Below are positions 6,499 to 13,689 of a DNA stretch of 25,368 bases, piece after piece (the stretch's first letter is position 1; every line of letters begins with the position of its first letter). A model generated the notes under the pieces. The model was given only the letters and a program-made list of their open reading frames with translations, was not told the origin of the DNA and made no database searches. Source of the stretch: Clostridia bacterium (GTDB lineage Bacteria; Bacillota; Clostridia; Oscillospirales; Acutalibacteraceae). Location: the NCBI GenBank assembly GCA_017631745.1, contig JAGBSR010000197.1, forward strand, positions 1 to 25,368, read 5' to 3'. The position numbers and the translations under genes were made by a program.

Positions 6499-7653
6499 TT
6501 ATGCACTTTTTGCAAGAGAACTCAAAAATCTCACTATAATGTGACCGATATTTGTCTTTTCGACATAATTTTCACTGATGAGATTATAGCTTGCTATCTC
6601 TCTGTCACCGATTCTGATTGTAACACTGCCGAGTATCTGATTTTTTTCAATGGGTGCCTCGGCATTTTCACTCAGCTCAACCTTTGTTTCAAGCTGAGCC
6701 TTCTCACCTGCTCTGAGTGTCAGGGGTACCACTCCCGTGACGGCAGGTCTTATGCTTTCCTGCACCCCTCTTATTATTTCAACCTCACCAAAAAGAGAAG
6801 AGTCAATCTGCGGTGTAACTGTTTCAAAGTTGGCAAAGCCCCAGTTAAGCATTGCCTTTGCTCCCTCAAATCGGTCGTTACTGTTTTCAGCCCCCATAAC
6901 AACGGCTATCAGGTGAAGTCCGTCTCTCTCGGCTGAGGCACTAAGACAGTGACCCGCCTTTGATGTGGTGCCCGTTTTAAGGCCTGTGGTACCGCTGTAA
7001 AATCTGACTAACTTATTGGTGTTGACGAGCTGCGTTTCTCCATGGCGAAGAGAGTCCATCCATACTGTTGTGTAGGTTTTAATCCTCTCGTGTGGAAGAA
7101 GCTCTTTTGACATAAGGGCTATATCATAGGCTGTGGTAAGATGCTCCGTTGTGTCGTCGTCAAGTCCCGAACAGTTGACGAAGTTGGTGTTCACCATGCC
7201 AAGCTCCTTTGCTCTGTCGTTCATCATTTTCACAAAGCCAACCTCACTGCCAGCAATATGCTCGCCTAAGGCTGTGCAGGCATCGTTGGCACTTGCTATT
7301 GCCGTAGCTCTCAGAAGCTCGTCAACTGTCATAGTCTCCCCCTCTTTAAGCCATATCTGACTTCCGCCCTTACCTGCCGCTGTCGGGCTCGCCGTCACCT
7401 TATCCTCAAGGGAGATTTTGCCGCTGTCAAGTGCTTCCATAAATAAAAGAAGCGGCATAATCTTCGTCACCGATGCAGGGTACAGCTTTTCATTTTCACC
7501 GAAGCTGTAGAGCACCTGCCCCGTTGAAGCATCCATAAGTACTGCTGCTTTTGCCCTGACTTCAATCTCACCTTCGTTTACGGCAGCACTGCCGAAGCAA
7601 AAGCTCCCCAAAAGCAATACCGTTACAAATAATAATGAAACAAGCTTTTTCAT
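6499..7653 (-). CDS. D-alanyl-D-alanine carboxypeptidase (S11, PBP5 type)
   Basis: Low-molecular-weight penicillin-binding protein that trims the terminal D-Ala from peptidoglycan pentapeptides outside the membrane. A signal peptide is visible (MKK, hydrophobic 4-19, cleavage near GSAA). The three active-site boxes are present: SVTK (Ser61, Lys64), SAN (121-123) and KTG (226-228). A C-terminal beta-rich PBP5 domain follows (about 265-355), and an amphipathic end (NIGHIIVRFLSSLAKSA) would anchor it to the membrane. The ATG at 7653 was preferred over an in-frame GTG three codons upstream, because GAGGTGAT lies 6-7 nt before the ATG and overlaps the GTG. It is divergent from mtaB. It resembles DacF/DacA; which paralogue cannot be decided here. 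Confidence 0.93.
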   Translation of the reverse strand: MKKLVSLLFVTVLLLGSFCFGSAAVNEGEIEVRAKAAVLMDASTGQVLYSFGENEKLYPASVTKIMPLLLFMEALDSGKISLEDKVTASPTAAGKGGSQIWLKEGETMTVDELLRATAIASANDACTALGEHIAGSEVGFVKMMNDRAKELGMVNTNFVNCSGLDDDTTEHLTTAYDIALMSKELLPHERIKTYTTVWMDSLRHGETQLVNTNKLVRFYSGTTGLKTGTTSKAGHCLSASAERDGLHLIAVVMGAENSNDRFEGAKAMLNWGFANFETVTPQIDSSLFGEVEIIRGVQESIRPAVTGVVPLTLRAGEKAQLETKVELSENAEAPIEKNQILGSVTIRIGDREIASYNLISENYVEKTNIGHIIVRFLSSLAKSA

Positions 7654-7720
7654 AAGTATCACCTCAAAATTTTCTTACAATGATATTTATGAATCTTAAC
7701 GGTAATTTAAAACAAACATC

Positions 7721-7749
7721 TTGAATAATAAGCTCTTTTGCTTTATAAT
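7721..7749 (+). promoter_or_regulatory. Sigma-A promoter for mtaB
   Basis: TTGAAT, 17-bp spacer, TATAAT, ending 30 bp before the mtaB start, in the divergent gap with the carboxypeptidase gene. Confidence 0.75.
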
Positions 7750-7779
7750 TACACTATCATTATACAAGGTTGAGTTAAG

Positions 7780-9072
7780 ATGAAGGTTAAATTTTACACT
7801 CTCGGCTGTAAGGTAAATCAGTATGAGAGTCAGGCAATAGGCGAAAGCCTGAAAAAAAGAGGATATGAAATTATTGACGGTAAAGAAAATGCCGATGTGG
7901 TTATTGTCAACTCCTGTACCGTTACGGCAGAGTCCGACAGAAAAACCCGTCAGGCTGTACGCCGTTTCAAGAGACAGAACCCTCACGGCATTGTAGTGCT
8001 CACAGGCTGTATGCCTCAGGCTTACCCCGAAAAGGCAAAAGAGCTCCTTGAAGCCGATATAGTCCTCGGCAACAAAAACAACAAAGACCTGCCCGATATC
8101 CTCGAAAACTATCTCAGATACGGCTCAAGAGCCTTTGAGGTAAAGGGGCATCAGACAGGTGATAAATTCGGTGGTGACACCATCACCTCTTTTGAAGAAA
8201 GAACAAGAGCTTACATTAAAATACAGGACGGCTGTAACCGTTTCTGTTCATACTGTGTTATACCTTATGCCCGTGGCAGAGTACGCTCAAAGCCCCTGCC
8301 CGAGCTCAAGGAAGAGCTTATAAGGCTCAGTGCCAACGGCTATAAAGAGGTTGTGCTTGTGGGCATCAATCTTTCCTCCTACGGCTCAGATATCGGCTGT
8401 ACCTTCCCCGAGGCTGTGAAAATTGCCAACGACACCGACGGCATTCTCAGAGTCCGTCTCGGCTCTCTTGAGCCCGACCACCTGACAGATGAGGTTATAG
8501 AGGAGCTCTCAAAGTGTGAGAAGCTCTGCCCTCAGTTTCACATCTCACTGCAAAGCGGTTGTGACAGTACTCTTAAGAGAATGAACAGACATTACGACAC
8601 TGCCGACTACTTAAGGCTTTGTAAAAAGCTTCGTGAGTGCTTTAAGGATTGCACTCTAACCACCGATATTATGGTTGGCTTTGCAGGTGAAAGTGATGAG
8701 GACTTCAAGGCAAGCCTTGAGTTTATGCAGGAAATCGCCTTTGAAAAGGTTCACGTTTTCCCCTACTCTGTCCGTAAGGGTACCCGTGCCGAAAAGCTTG
8801 ACGGTCACCTTGATAAGAAAATCAAGGAAGAACGCTGCAAGCTTATGATTGAAAAGGCAGAAGAAATCAGAAGAGACTTCTTCAGAAAGCAAATCGGAAA
8901 AGCCTATGATATCATTATCGAAAGCAAAACAGATGACGGATATTACACAGGCCACACTGCAAATTATATCCCCGTAAAAGTAAAACTGCCGTGTGATATG
9001 AACGGCAGTCTTGTGAATGTTAAAATTACAGATATCACTGACGAAGATTATCTTATCGGTGAAACCGATTAA
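7780..9072 (+). CDS. mtaB: tRNA ms2t6A37 methylthiotransferase
   Basis: Radical SAM enzyme that adds a methylthio group to t6A37 of ANN-decoding tRNAs. N-terminal UPF0004 domain with the auxiliary-cluster cysteines Cys10 (TLGCKVNQYES), Cys46 (NSCTVT) and Cys77 (LTGCMPQ); the radical SAM triad CNRFCSYC has Cys152, Cys156 and Cys159; a C-terminal TRAM domain spans about 365-430. The LGCKVNQYES and NSCTVTAESDRK forms are those of the MtaB branch, not MiaB or RimO. 430 residues is normal length. The SD is weak (AAGG 10 nt before ATG). It appears to be a single-gene unit, with a terminator at 9184-9224. Confidence 0.95.
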   Translation: MKVKFYTLGCKVNQYESQAIGESLKKRGYEIIDGKENADVVIVNSCTVTAESDRKTRQAVRRFKRQNPHGIVVLTGCMPQAYPEKAKELLEADIVLGNKNNKDLPDILENYLRYGSRAFEVKGHQTGDKFGGDTITSFEERTRAYIKIQDGCNRFCSYCVIPYARGRVRSKPLPELKEELIRLSANGYKEVVLVGINLSSYGSDIGCTFPEAVKIANDTDGILRVRLGSLEPDHLTDEVIEELSKCEKLCPQFHISLQSGCDSTLKRMNRHYDTADYLRLCKKLRECFKDCTLTTDIMVGFAGESDEDFKASLEFMQEIAFEKVHVFPYSVRKGTRAEKLDGHLDKKIKEERCKLMIEKAEEIRRDFFRKQIGKAYDIIIESKTDDGYYTGHTANYIPVKVKLPCDMNGSLVNVKITDITDEDYLIGETD

Positions 9073-9075
9073 ATG

Positions 9076-9328
9076 CAGAATGCAAAATGCAGAATTGCGG
9101 GTCGCTTCGCTCCGGATTATATCCGATTGAGGTTTGCTCTTATATAAAAGCGTAATCCCGCCAAAAAATAAAAACAAAAAAATAAAGCCTGCTCCTTCGC
9201 CGACGCGTTGGAAGCAGGCTTTTTATAATCTGTAAATGTTGAGTTTATTGAGCATTTTCTCTGCGGCAAAATAATCTGTTTACAGCAATCTGTATATCCG
9301 CGACCGCAATTCTGCATTTTGCATTCTG
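9076..9328. repeat. 253-bp stretch bounded by 25-bp inverted repeats
   Basis: The 25-bp arm at 9076-9100 (starting CAGAATGCAAAATGCAG) is repeated exactly in inverted orientation at 9304-9328, and both arms continue into a similar TCGC. The arms are built from degenerate TGCAGAA/TGCAAAA units. The interior holds the mtaB terminator, a GGATTATATCC palindrome and AT-rich sequence, and no credible ORF. It fills the whole 287-bp gap between mtaB and tmcAL. It looks MITE-like, but no target-site duplication is evident. Confidence 0.6.
9184..9224 (+). terminator. Intrinsic terminator of mtaB
   Basis: 10-bp perfect stem AAAGCCTGCT / AGCAGGCTTT with a long loop (partly paired CC/GG), followed by TTTTAT on the plus strand. 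Also A-rich on the other side, so possibly bidirectional for the convergent tmcAL gene. Confidence 0.85.
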
Positions 9329-9359
9329 AACTCTGCATTCACGAAGTGTTCTGCATTCA

Positions 9360-10520
9360 TCATCTGACTATCTTTATAGAAGAAACCTCATCAACACCGC
9401 ACTCTTTAATTTTATCTGCACATAAAGAGAAGAGGTCTGTATTTCTGCATTCGGCTTGGTATATCTCTTTGGCTTTGCCTTGAAGATTTTTAGCCTCGGC
9501 ATATTTTGTGATAATAGGAAGGTCGGTATTTTCCTTTCCCTTTGATAAAAGTGAGAGTCCTCTTTCGCTGACAGCAAGTATTCTTATATAAGGCGGTATG
9601 CCCTCAGAGTAGGTTTTCTTCACCTTAAGCCAGAGATTCATCACCTCACGGCGTACCCTCGAATGAGTGTAGTTTCTGCTCTTAGACATTGCATATAAGC
9701 TTTCAAGTGAATCTGCCTTGTGTGCACTGTCGTAAATTCTCATAGCAAGTCCGCTTCTGTCGCTGACATAAAGTGAAAACTCATCCTTATCCATTAAGCG
9801 AAGTGATGATAAAATTGCTCTTTCGCAATGGCTGATATTGTATCTCTCAGCATCTTTATAAAGACTCACAAGCTTTTCGGGTACATAATCAAAACACTCA
9901 TCGCTTAAATCTGAGCTTCTTATCAGGCTTGCACTTGCAATGCTGTCTTTTGCAGTATCACTGTCGTGGTCTGCACCTATTCTCTTAACAGGCAGAAGCT
10001 TTATATTATCAGAAAGATGTCTGATATATTCAACAGCCAGAGTGTTATTGGGAGACGAAACTGCCTGACCCGCTCTTTCTCCCAGGGTATCGGTCAAGGC
10101 TCTGCTTACCGCTTCAGGATACGATAAGCCATCGGCAGAGTACTTTTTGATGAGTGTGCCCGTTTCGGCATCGTTGAGTTTTTTTGCAACAGCTCTCAGA
10201 AGAGCTTCATCATCGTTCTCACAGCCGAAGGACAAAGCCTCTATACCGAAGCTTTCGAGAAGTCCGATACTTCCCCTTGCAAAGGTTTCGGCTGATGACA
10301 TAGCCCAGGGAGTCGGCAGGTCTATGACAACATCGGCTCCGCAGAGAATTGCCGCCTTGGCTCTGAGGTGCTTATCAAAAAAAGCACACTCGCCTCTTTG
10401 CACAAAGTTGCCGCTCATAACACAGACTATCGTGTCGGCACCCATAGCCTTTGCTTGGTTTATCTGATAGAGATGCCCCTTATGAAAAGGATTGTATTCG
10501 CAGACTATACCTGTTATCAT
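9360..10520 (-). CDS. tmcAL: tRNA(Met) cytidine acetate ligase (TmcAL)
   Basis: Activates acetate with ATP and acetylates the wobble cytidine (C34) of elongator tRNA-Met (ac4C). The N-terminal nucleotidyltransferase signature GIVCEYNPFHKGH is at residues 4-16, with the HxGH motif at 13-16. CVMSGNFVQRGE (33-44) and VVIDLPTPWAMSSAETFARG are the family's other hallmark blocks. 386 residues from the ATG at 10518-10520, chosen because AAAGGAGA lies 6 nt upstream; the longer ATG ten codons earlier would run through this SD. A near-perfect promoter lies upstream. The 3' end converges on mtaB. Confidence 0.93.
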   Translation of the reverse strand: MITGIVCEYNPFHKGHLYQINQAKAMGADTIVCVMSGNFVQRGECAFFDKHLRAKAAILCGADVVIDLPTPWAMSSAETFARGSIGLLESFGIEALSFGCENDDEALLRAVAKKLNDAETGTLIKKYSADGLSYPEAVSRALTDTLGERAGQAVSSPNNTLAVEYIRHLSDNIKLLPVKRIGADHDSDTAKDSIASASLIRSSDLSDECFDYVPEKLVSLYKDAERYNISHCERAILSSLRLMDKDEFSLYVSDRSGLAMRIYDSAHKADSLESLYAMSKSRNYTHSRVRREVMNLWLKVKKTYSEGIPPYIRILAVSERGLSLLSKGKENTDLPIITKYAEAKNLQGKAKEIYQAECRNTDLFSLCADKIKECGVDEVSSIKIVR

Positions 10521-10553
10521 ATGCCGTCTCCTTTCTCTGTTATTAACCATTAT

Positions 10554-10582
10554 ATTATAAATTCAGCCGATTATATTGTCAA
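10554..10582 (-). promoter_or_regulatory. Consensus sigma-A promoter for tmcAL
   Basis: Minus strand TTGACA, 17-bp spacer, TATAAT: both hexamers match the consensus exactly. It is immediately downstream of the ferredoxin terminator. Confidence 0.9.
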
Positions 10583-10585
10583 GAT

Positions 10586-10622
10586 AAAAACTCAAGGGAG
10601 CAAATCCGAAGATTGCTCCCTT
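10586..10622 (-). terminator. Intrinsic terminator of the ferredoxin gene
   Basis: 10-bp perfect stem AAGGGAGCAA / TTGCTCCCTT with a 9-nt loop, then GAG-UUUUU on the minus strand. Confidence 0.88.
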
Positions 10623-10640
10623 AAGAAAAATCGTTTTTAA

Positions 10641-10811
10641 TTATGCTTCGCTGATAGCTTCAACGGGGCATGAACCTGCACAAGCACCGCATTCGATGCA
10701 AGCGTCAGCATCGATAACAAACTTGCCGTCACCTTCGCTGATAGCTTCAACAGGACAGTCTGCTGCGCAAGCGCCGCAAGCCATACAATCGTCACCAATT
10801 ACATATGCCAT
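10641..10811 (-). CDS. 2[4Fe-4S] ferredoxin, 56 aa
   Basis: Clostridial-type small electron carrier with two [4Fe-4S] clusters, cytoplasmic; typically serves pyruvate:ferredoxin oxidoreductase and hydrogenase. Two near-identical halves are visible: DDCMACGACAADCPVEAI at 7-24 and DACIECGACAGSCPVEAI at 36-53, each with CxxCxxCxxxCP. It is acidic, and 56 residues is the classic length. Start ATG has the strong SD TAGGAGGAAA. It is monocistronic: a promoter at 10848-10875 and a terminator at 10586-10622 bracket it. Confidence 0.97.
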   Translation of the reverse strand: MAYVIGDDCMACGACAADCPVEAISEGDGKFVIDADACIECGACAGSCPVEAISEA

Positions 10812-10847
10812 AGTAGTTTCCTCCTATTTTGTCTTTTTTGTATCTTC

Positions 10848-10875
10848 ATTGTAGCACATAAATCAAAAATATCAA
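10848..10875 (-). promoter_or_regulatory. Promoter for the ferredoxin gene
   Basis: Minus strand TTGATA, 16-bp spacer, TACAAT, 37 bp before the start codon. Confidence 0.7.
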
Positions 10876-11008
10876 TAGTTTTAAGTAAAAAAATAAAGGT
10901 TATTTTGCAAAATTTTGGTTAGCTTAGACAAACTACAACATTTTTCCGAGACAGATTATCGCCTTTTATTTCTCTTTTTTAATATTTTCGACGACAGATA
11001 ACCCATAT

Positions 11009-11037
11009 TTGACAAACAAAATCCCCTATGTTATAAT
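11009..11037 (+). promoter_or_regulatory. Consensus sigma-A promoter of the acyltransferase pair
   Basis: TTGACA, 17-bp spacer, TATAAT, exact consensus, 50 bp before the ATG at 11087. The AT-rich 130 bp further upstream (10876-11008) shows no clear operator or leader structure. Confidence 0.92.
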
Positions 11038-11086
11038 ATTTGTTAATAATTTCTTTAGTAATGTATATTAAGGAGATGTGATAATT

Positions 11087-12358
11087 ATGACTAAATACCG
11101 TTGGATGAAAACAGATACAGCTTCAATTATGTTTTCGTGTCTGAGCAGCAAAAAATGGGGCAGAACGTTCCGAGTTGCCGCCGTGCTCAAAGATAAAGAC
11201 ATCGACGAAGCTCTTTTAATAAAAGCCGCCGAAGATATCAAACCCCGATACCCATCTATGCATACCCGCATAAAAAAGGGCTTTTTCTGGAATTATCAGG
11301 AATTCACTGACGCTTTACCTGAAATCAGAGCTGAACATTCCCGTGTACTGTTGCCTATAACAATGCGAGACGACAACAGACCCGATTTCAGAATTGTTTA
11401 TCATAAAAGAAGAATTGCCTTTGAGTGTTCACACTCTTTAGGTGACGGCAAAGGTGCTACAGAATATTTCAAAGCTCTTATTGAAAGATATGTTGAACTT
11501 TCAGAAAATCCCGATAGCGAATATATCCTCACAGAGCCTACCGAAGCAGAACTCAGCAATGCATATGCCGATTATTACATCAAGGGTGGAGAAAAGCCCG
11601 ACGACAATGCCCCCGAGGCTTATCATATTGATTGCAAAAGCGAAAGGGATTTCCTGCAGTTGATTTTTGCATTTACACCCGTTGATGAGCTTCGCAGAAA
11701 AGCCAAGGAAAAAGGGTTGACCATCACCGAGTATATGGTAGCAGCTCTGATTATGGGTACTCTCAACCACGCCGATAAGAGCATCACTGAGCCTATCGTT
11801 ATTGCAGTACCTGTAAATCTTCGCAGTTTTTTCCCCTCTGATACTGTCAGAAACTTCGCCGTACAAAGTAAAATTCACTTCGAGCCAAAAGGCAGAACTG
11901 ATTGGACCTTCGATGAAATCTGCTCAGAAATTGCAGGACAGCTGAAAAAGAATACAGCTCCCGCAGAACTGCAGAAACAGCTCAACAAATTCGGTGACCT
12001 TGTAAATAATCCCGTTTTAAAAATAGTTCCCTACTTTATTAAACAACCGGTACTTCGAGCATCACAGAAAAAAACTCACGCCGGTTTCACAACTATTTTT
12101 ACCAACATCGGCAACACTGAATTCGAAACAGACACAGCAACAAAAATAGAAAGATTTGAAGGCGTAAACGGTGACACAAGCGGTTACGGTCTTGTGAGCA
12201 CCTGCTCCGCTGTCAGCTGTAACGGAATTTTTAGCCTTTGTTTTTCTGTCTGCAGTAACGACACCTCCTGGCAAAAAGAATGTGTGAGAGTACTGACCTC
12301 TCAGGGTCTCACTATAAGAATTGAAAGCACCCATGGAAACGGAGTGAATGAAAAATGA
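11087..12358 (+). CDS. Alcohol/peptide acyltransferase-like protein (condensation-type fold)
   Basis: 423-residue protein of the chloramphenicol-acetyltransferase-like superfamily that includes alcohol acetyltransferases, PapA/WS-DGAT proteins and NRPS condensation domains. The catalytic HxxxDG motif is clear: HSLGDG at 116-121 (His116, Asp120, Gly121). The second half carries the FTPVDELRRKAKEKGLTITEY block and VPVNLRSFFPSDTVRNF (about 245-262), typical of the linker and acyl-tunnel part. No signal peptide or membrane helix, so cytoplasmic or peripheral. The acceptor and acyl donor cannot be read. Start: the ATG at 11087 was chosen over the GTG at 11078, which is only 2 nt after AAGGAG; the ATG sits 11 nt away. 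Its ATGA stop overlaps the next gene. Confidence 0.75.
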   Translation: MTKYRWMKTDTASIMFSCLSSKKWGRTFRVAAVLKDKDIDEALLIKAAEDIKPRYPSMHTRIKKGFFWNYQEFTDALPEIRAEHSRVLLPITMRDDNRPDFRIVYHKRRIAFECSHSLGDGKGATEYFKALIERYVELSENPDSEYILTEPTEAELSNAYADYYIKGGEKPDDNAPEAYHIDCKSERDFLQLIFAFTPVDELRRKAKEKGLTITEYMVAALIMGTLNHADKSITEPIVIAVPVNLRSFFPSDTVRNFAVQSKIHFEPKGRTDWTFDEICSEIAGQLKKNTAPAELQKQLNKFGDLVNNPVLKIVPYFIKQPVLRASQKKTHAGFTTIFTNIGNTEFETDTATKIERFEGVNGDTSGYGLVSTCSAVSCNGIFSLCFSVCSNDTSWQKECVRVLTSQGLTIRIESTHGNGVNEK

Positions 12359-12561
12359 GATGCACTAAATGTAATGTAGACCTTGCTGATAGCTATAGCC
12401 GCTGTCCTCTTTGCGGCAGTGCTGCAACTGATGAGCCTGCTAAGCTGCAGGGTATCAAGGAAGCGCCCTATTCAAAAACGGCTCCCGTAAAAGAAGAAAA
12501 TGTACCAAAAGCAGAAAAGAATTTTTCTCTCGAAAAACTCAAAGCCTACTTCAATCTTTAA
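12355..12561 (+). CDS. Mini zinc-ribbon protein, 68 aa
   Basis: Begins MRCTKCNVDLADSYSRCPLC: a CxxC-x12-CxxC zinc ribbon in the first 21 residues, followed by a charged, proline/lysine-rich linker (22-55) and a short helix FSLEKLKAYFNL at the end. It overlaps the acyltransferase stop by 4 nt (ATGA), so it is translationally coupled. From memory, acyltransferases of this group in clostridia are often followed by a DUF6320 membrane protein that starts with a similar zinc ribbon; here only the ribbon and a tail exist, with no membrane segment. The terminator follows at once, so the short form looks like the finished gene and not a sequencing break. No enzymatic function is proposed. Confidence 0.75.
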   Translation: MRCTKCNVDLADSYSRCPLCGSAATDEPAKLQGIKEAPYSKTAPVKEENVPKAEKNFSLEKLKAYFNL

Positions 12562-12567
12562 ACTTTT

Positions 12568-12599
12568 ATCTCCGCGATTTTTCGTGGAGATTTTTATTT
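12568..12599 (+). terminator. Intrinsic terminator of the acyltransferase pair
   Basis: 10-bp stem ATCTCCGCGA / TCGTGGAGAT (one G-U), TTTT loop, then TTTTATTTT on the plus strand, 6 nt past the stop codon. Confidence 0.93.
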
Positions 12600-12617
12600 T
12601 AAGGCAAGAGTGAGGAT

Positions 12618-12704
12618 GGGTGGCTCCGTGAAATCGCCGAAGGCGATTTCGGAGGGTGCCGTAGGCACCCTCACGCCGGACAAAGTCCGGCGACGGAGCC
12701 ACCC
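12618..12704. repeat. Cloverleaf palindromic element, copy 1
   Basis: Closing stem GGGTGGCTCCGT / ACGGAGCCACCC (12618-12629 and 12693-12704, 12 bp perfect) encloses three perfect hairpins: GAAATCGCC-GAA-GGCGATTTC (12630-12650), GAGGGTGCC-GTA-GGCACCCTC (12652-12672) and CGCCGGAC-AAA-GTCCGGCG (12674-12692). Only two linker bases (12651, 12673) are unpaired. It is much more GC-rich than its surroundings. It is not a tRNA: no T-loop, no anticodon arm geometry, 3-nt loops. Confidence 0.9.
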
Positions 12705-12736
12705 CCCCGCCCGCTTAAAATTTTATCGTTTTCCAC

Positions 12737-12765
12737 TTGTCAAATCAGGAATAATATTATATAAT
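12737..12765 (+). promoter_or_regulatory. Sigma-A promoter for holB-ricT
   Basis: TTGTCA, 17-bp spacer, TATAAT, 32 bp before the holB start. Confidence 0.82.
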
Positions 12766-12797
12766 GAAATGAATGTGATTTTAAGGAGAGAAAGAGA

Positions 12798-13664
12798 ATG
12801 TTTGAAAATATAGCTGTAATACCCTCTTTCAGAAATGCAGTGTCTTCAGCTGTAGCATCAGGCAAGATCTCTCACGCTCTTATATTTGAGGGCGCTTCTT
12901 CCGATATCCGCATCAGCGCCGCCAAGGAAACAGCTATGGCAATTCTCTGCAAAGGTGAAACCAAGCCCTGCAAAGTCTGCAGCGCCTGCCATAAGGTCAG
13001 CATAGATTCTCATCCCGATTTGCACATCATCTCAAAAGACGGTGCAATGATAAAGGTTGACGAAATCCGTGACATAAAAGAAAAGGCAAAGGTTTATCCC
13101 AACGACGGTGACAAAAGTGTGTTCATCATCTGTGAAGCCCAGGATATGAATCCTCAGGCACAGAATGCACTGCTTAAGATTTTTGAAGAGCCTGCAAGAC
13201 ATGTCTGCTTCATACTCACCTGCCCTTCAAAGTCGTCTCTGCTTGAAACCATAACTTCAAGAGCTACTGCTTATTTTGCAGGTGAAGACAGCGGCGAAGA
13301 CTCAGGTGAAACCAACGAAAAATCAAAAGGCCTTGCCGCCGAGCTGCTTTTAACTATGGCAACGGAAAACGAACTGCAATTTATGAAAAAAACTGCCCTT
13401 TTCCAAAAGGACAAGGCATTGTTCGTTTCAGTGCTGAAAAATATGGAGCCTGTTATCAGAGATGCTCTGGTACTCTCAAGCGGTAACAAAAATCTCATCA
13501 GCGGTGAAAAAGAGGCCTGCGAAAAGCTCAGAAGTGCTCTCACACAGAAAAAGCTTATGCTTTTACTCACAGAAATCCAGTCTTTGAGAGAAACAACCGA
13601 AAATTCAGCTAACCACAATCTCGCTCTTACAAGACTTTCAGCTTTATTATATTCTATAAAATAA
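12798..13664 (+). CDS. holB: DNA polymerase III delta-prime subunit
   Basis: Clamp-loader subunit of the replicative polymerase. The N-terminal AAA+ frame is recognisable: SHALIFEG (25-32), a zinc-binding module with Cys51, Cys58, Cys61 and Cys64 (CKVCSACHK), the VDEIRDIKEKAKVYPNDGDKSVFII strand/helix, NPQAQNALLKIFEEP (Walker B/clamp-loader signature) and TITSRATAYF (the SRC-box region, here SRA). The P-loop position reads GASSDIRIS, with no GKT, so it should not bind ATP, as is usual for delta-prime. 288 residues; the C-terminal collar domain is of normal size. SD AAGGAGAGAAAG. Next gene is ricT, as in many Firmicutes. Confidence 0.9.
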   Translation: MFENIAVIPSFRNAVSSAVASGKISHALIFEGASSDIRISAAKETAMAILCKGETKPCKVCSACHKVSIDSHPDLHIISKDGAMIKVDEIRDIKEKAKVYPNDGDKSVFIICEAQDMNPQAQNALLKIFEEPARHVCFILTCPSKSSLLETITSRATAYFAGEDSGEDSGETNEKSKGLAAELLLTMATENELQFMKKTALFQKDKALFVSVLKNMEPVIRDALVLSSGNKNLISGEKEACEKLRSALTQKKLMLLLTEIQSLRETTENSANHNLALTRLSALLYSIK

Positions 13665-13689
13665 CACCGATACAGAAAGGGTGACAGCT

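Noticed and set aside
8656..9177. 173-codon open frame on the minus strand over the end of mtaB
   Set aside because: Antisense to the TRAM part of mtaB and running through the inverted-repeat arm; no SD and no recognisable domain.
10876..11008. Possible riboswitch or leader before the acyltransferase
   Set aside because: The promoter is at 11009-11037, so this sequence is upstream of transcription; it is AT-rich without a stable fold.
12618..12704. tRNA gene, because of the cloverleaf fold
   Set aside because: All three loops are 3 nt, arms are 8-9 bp, there is no T-loop or anticodon-loop sequence, and the outline does not match any tRNA consensus.
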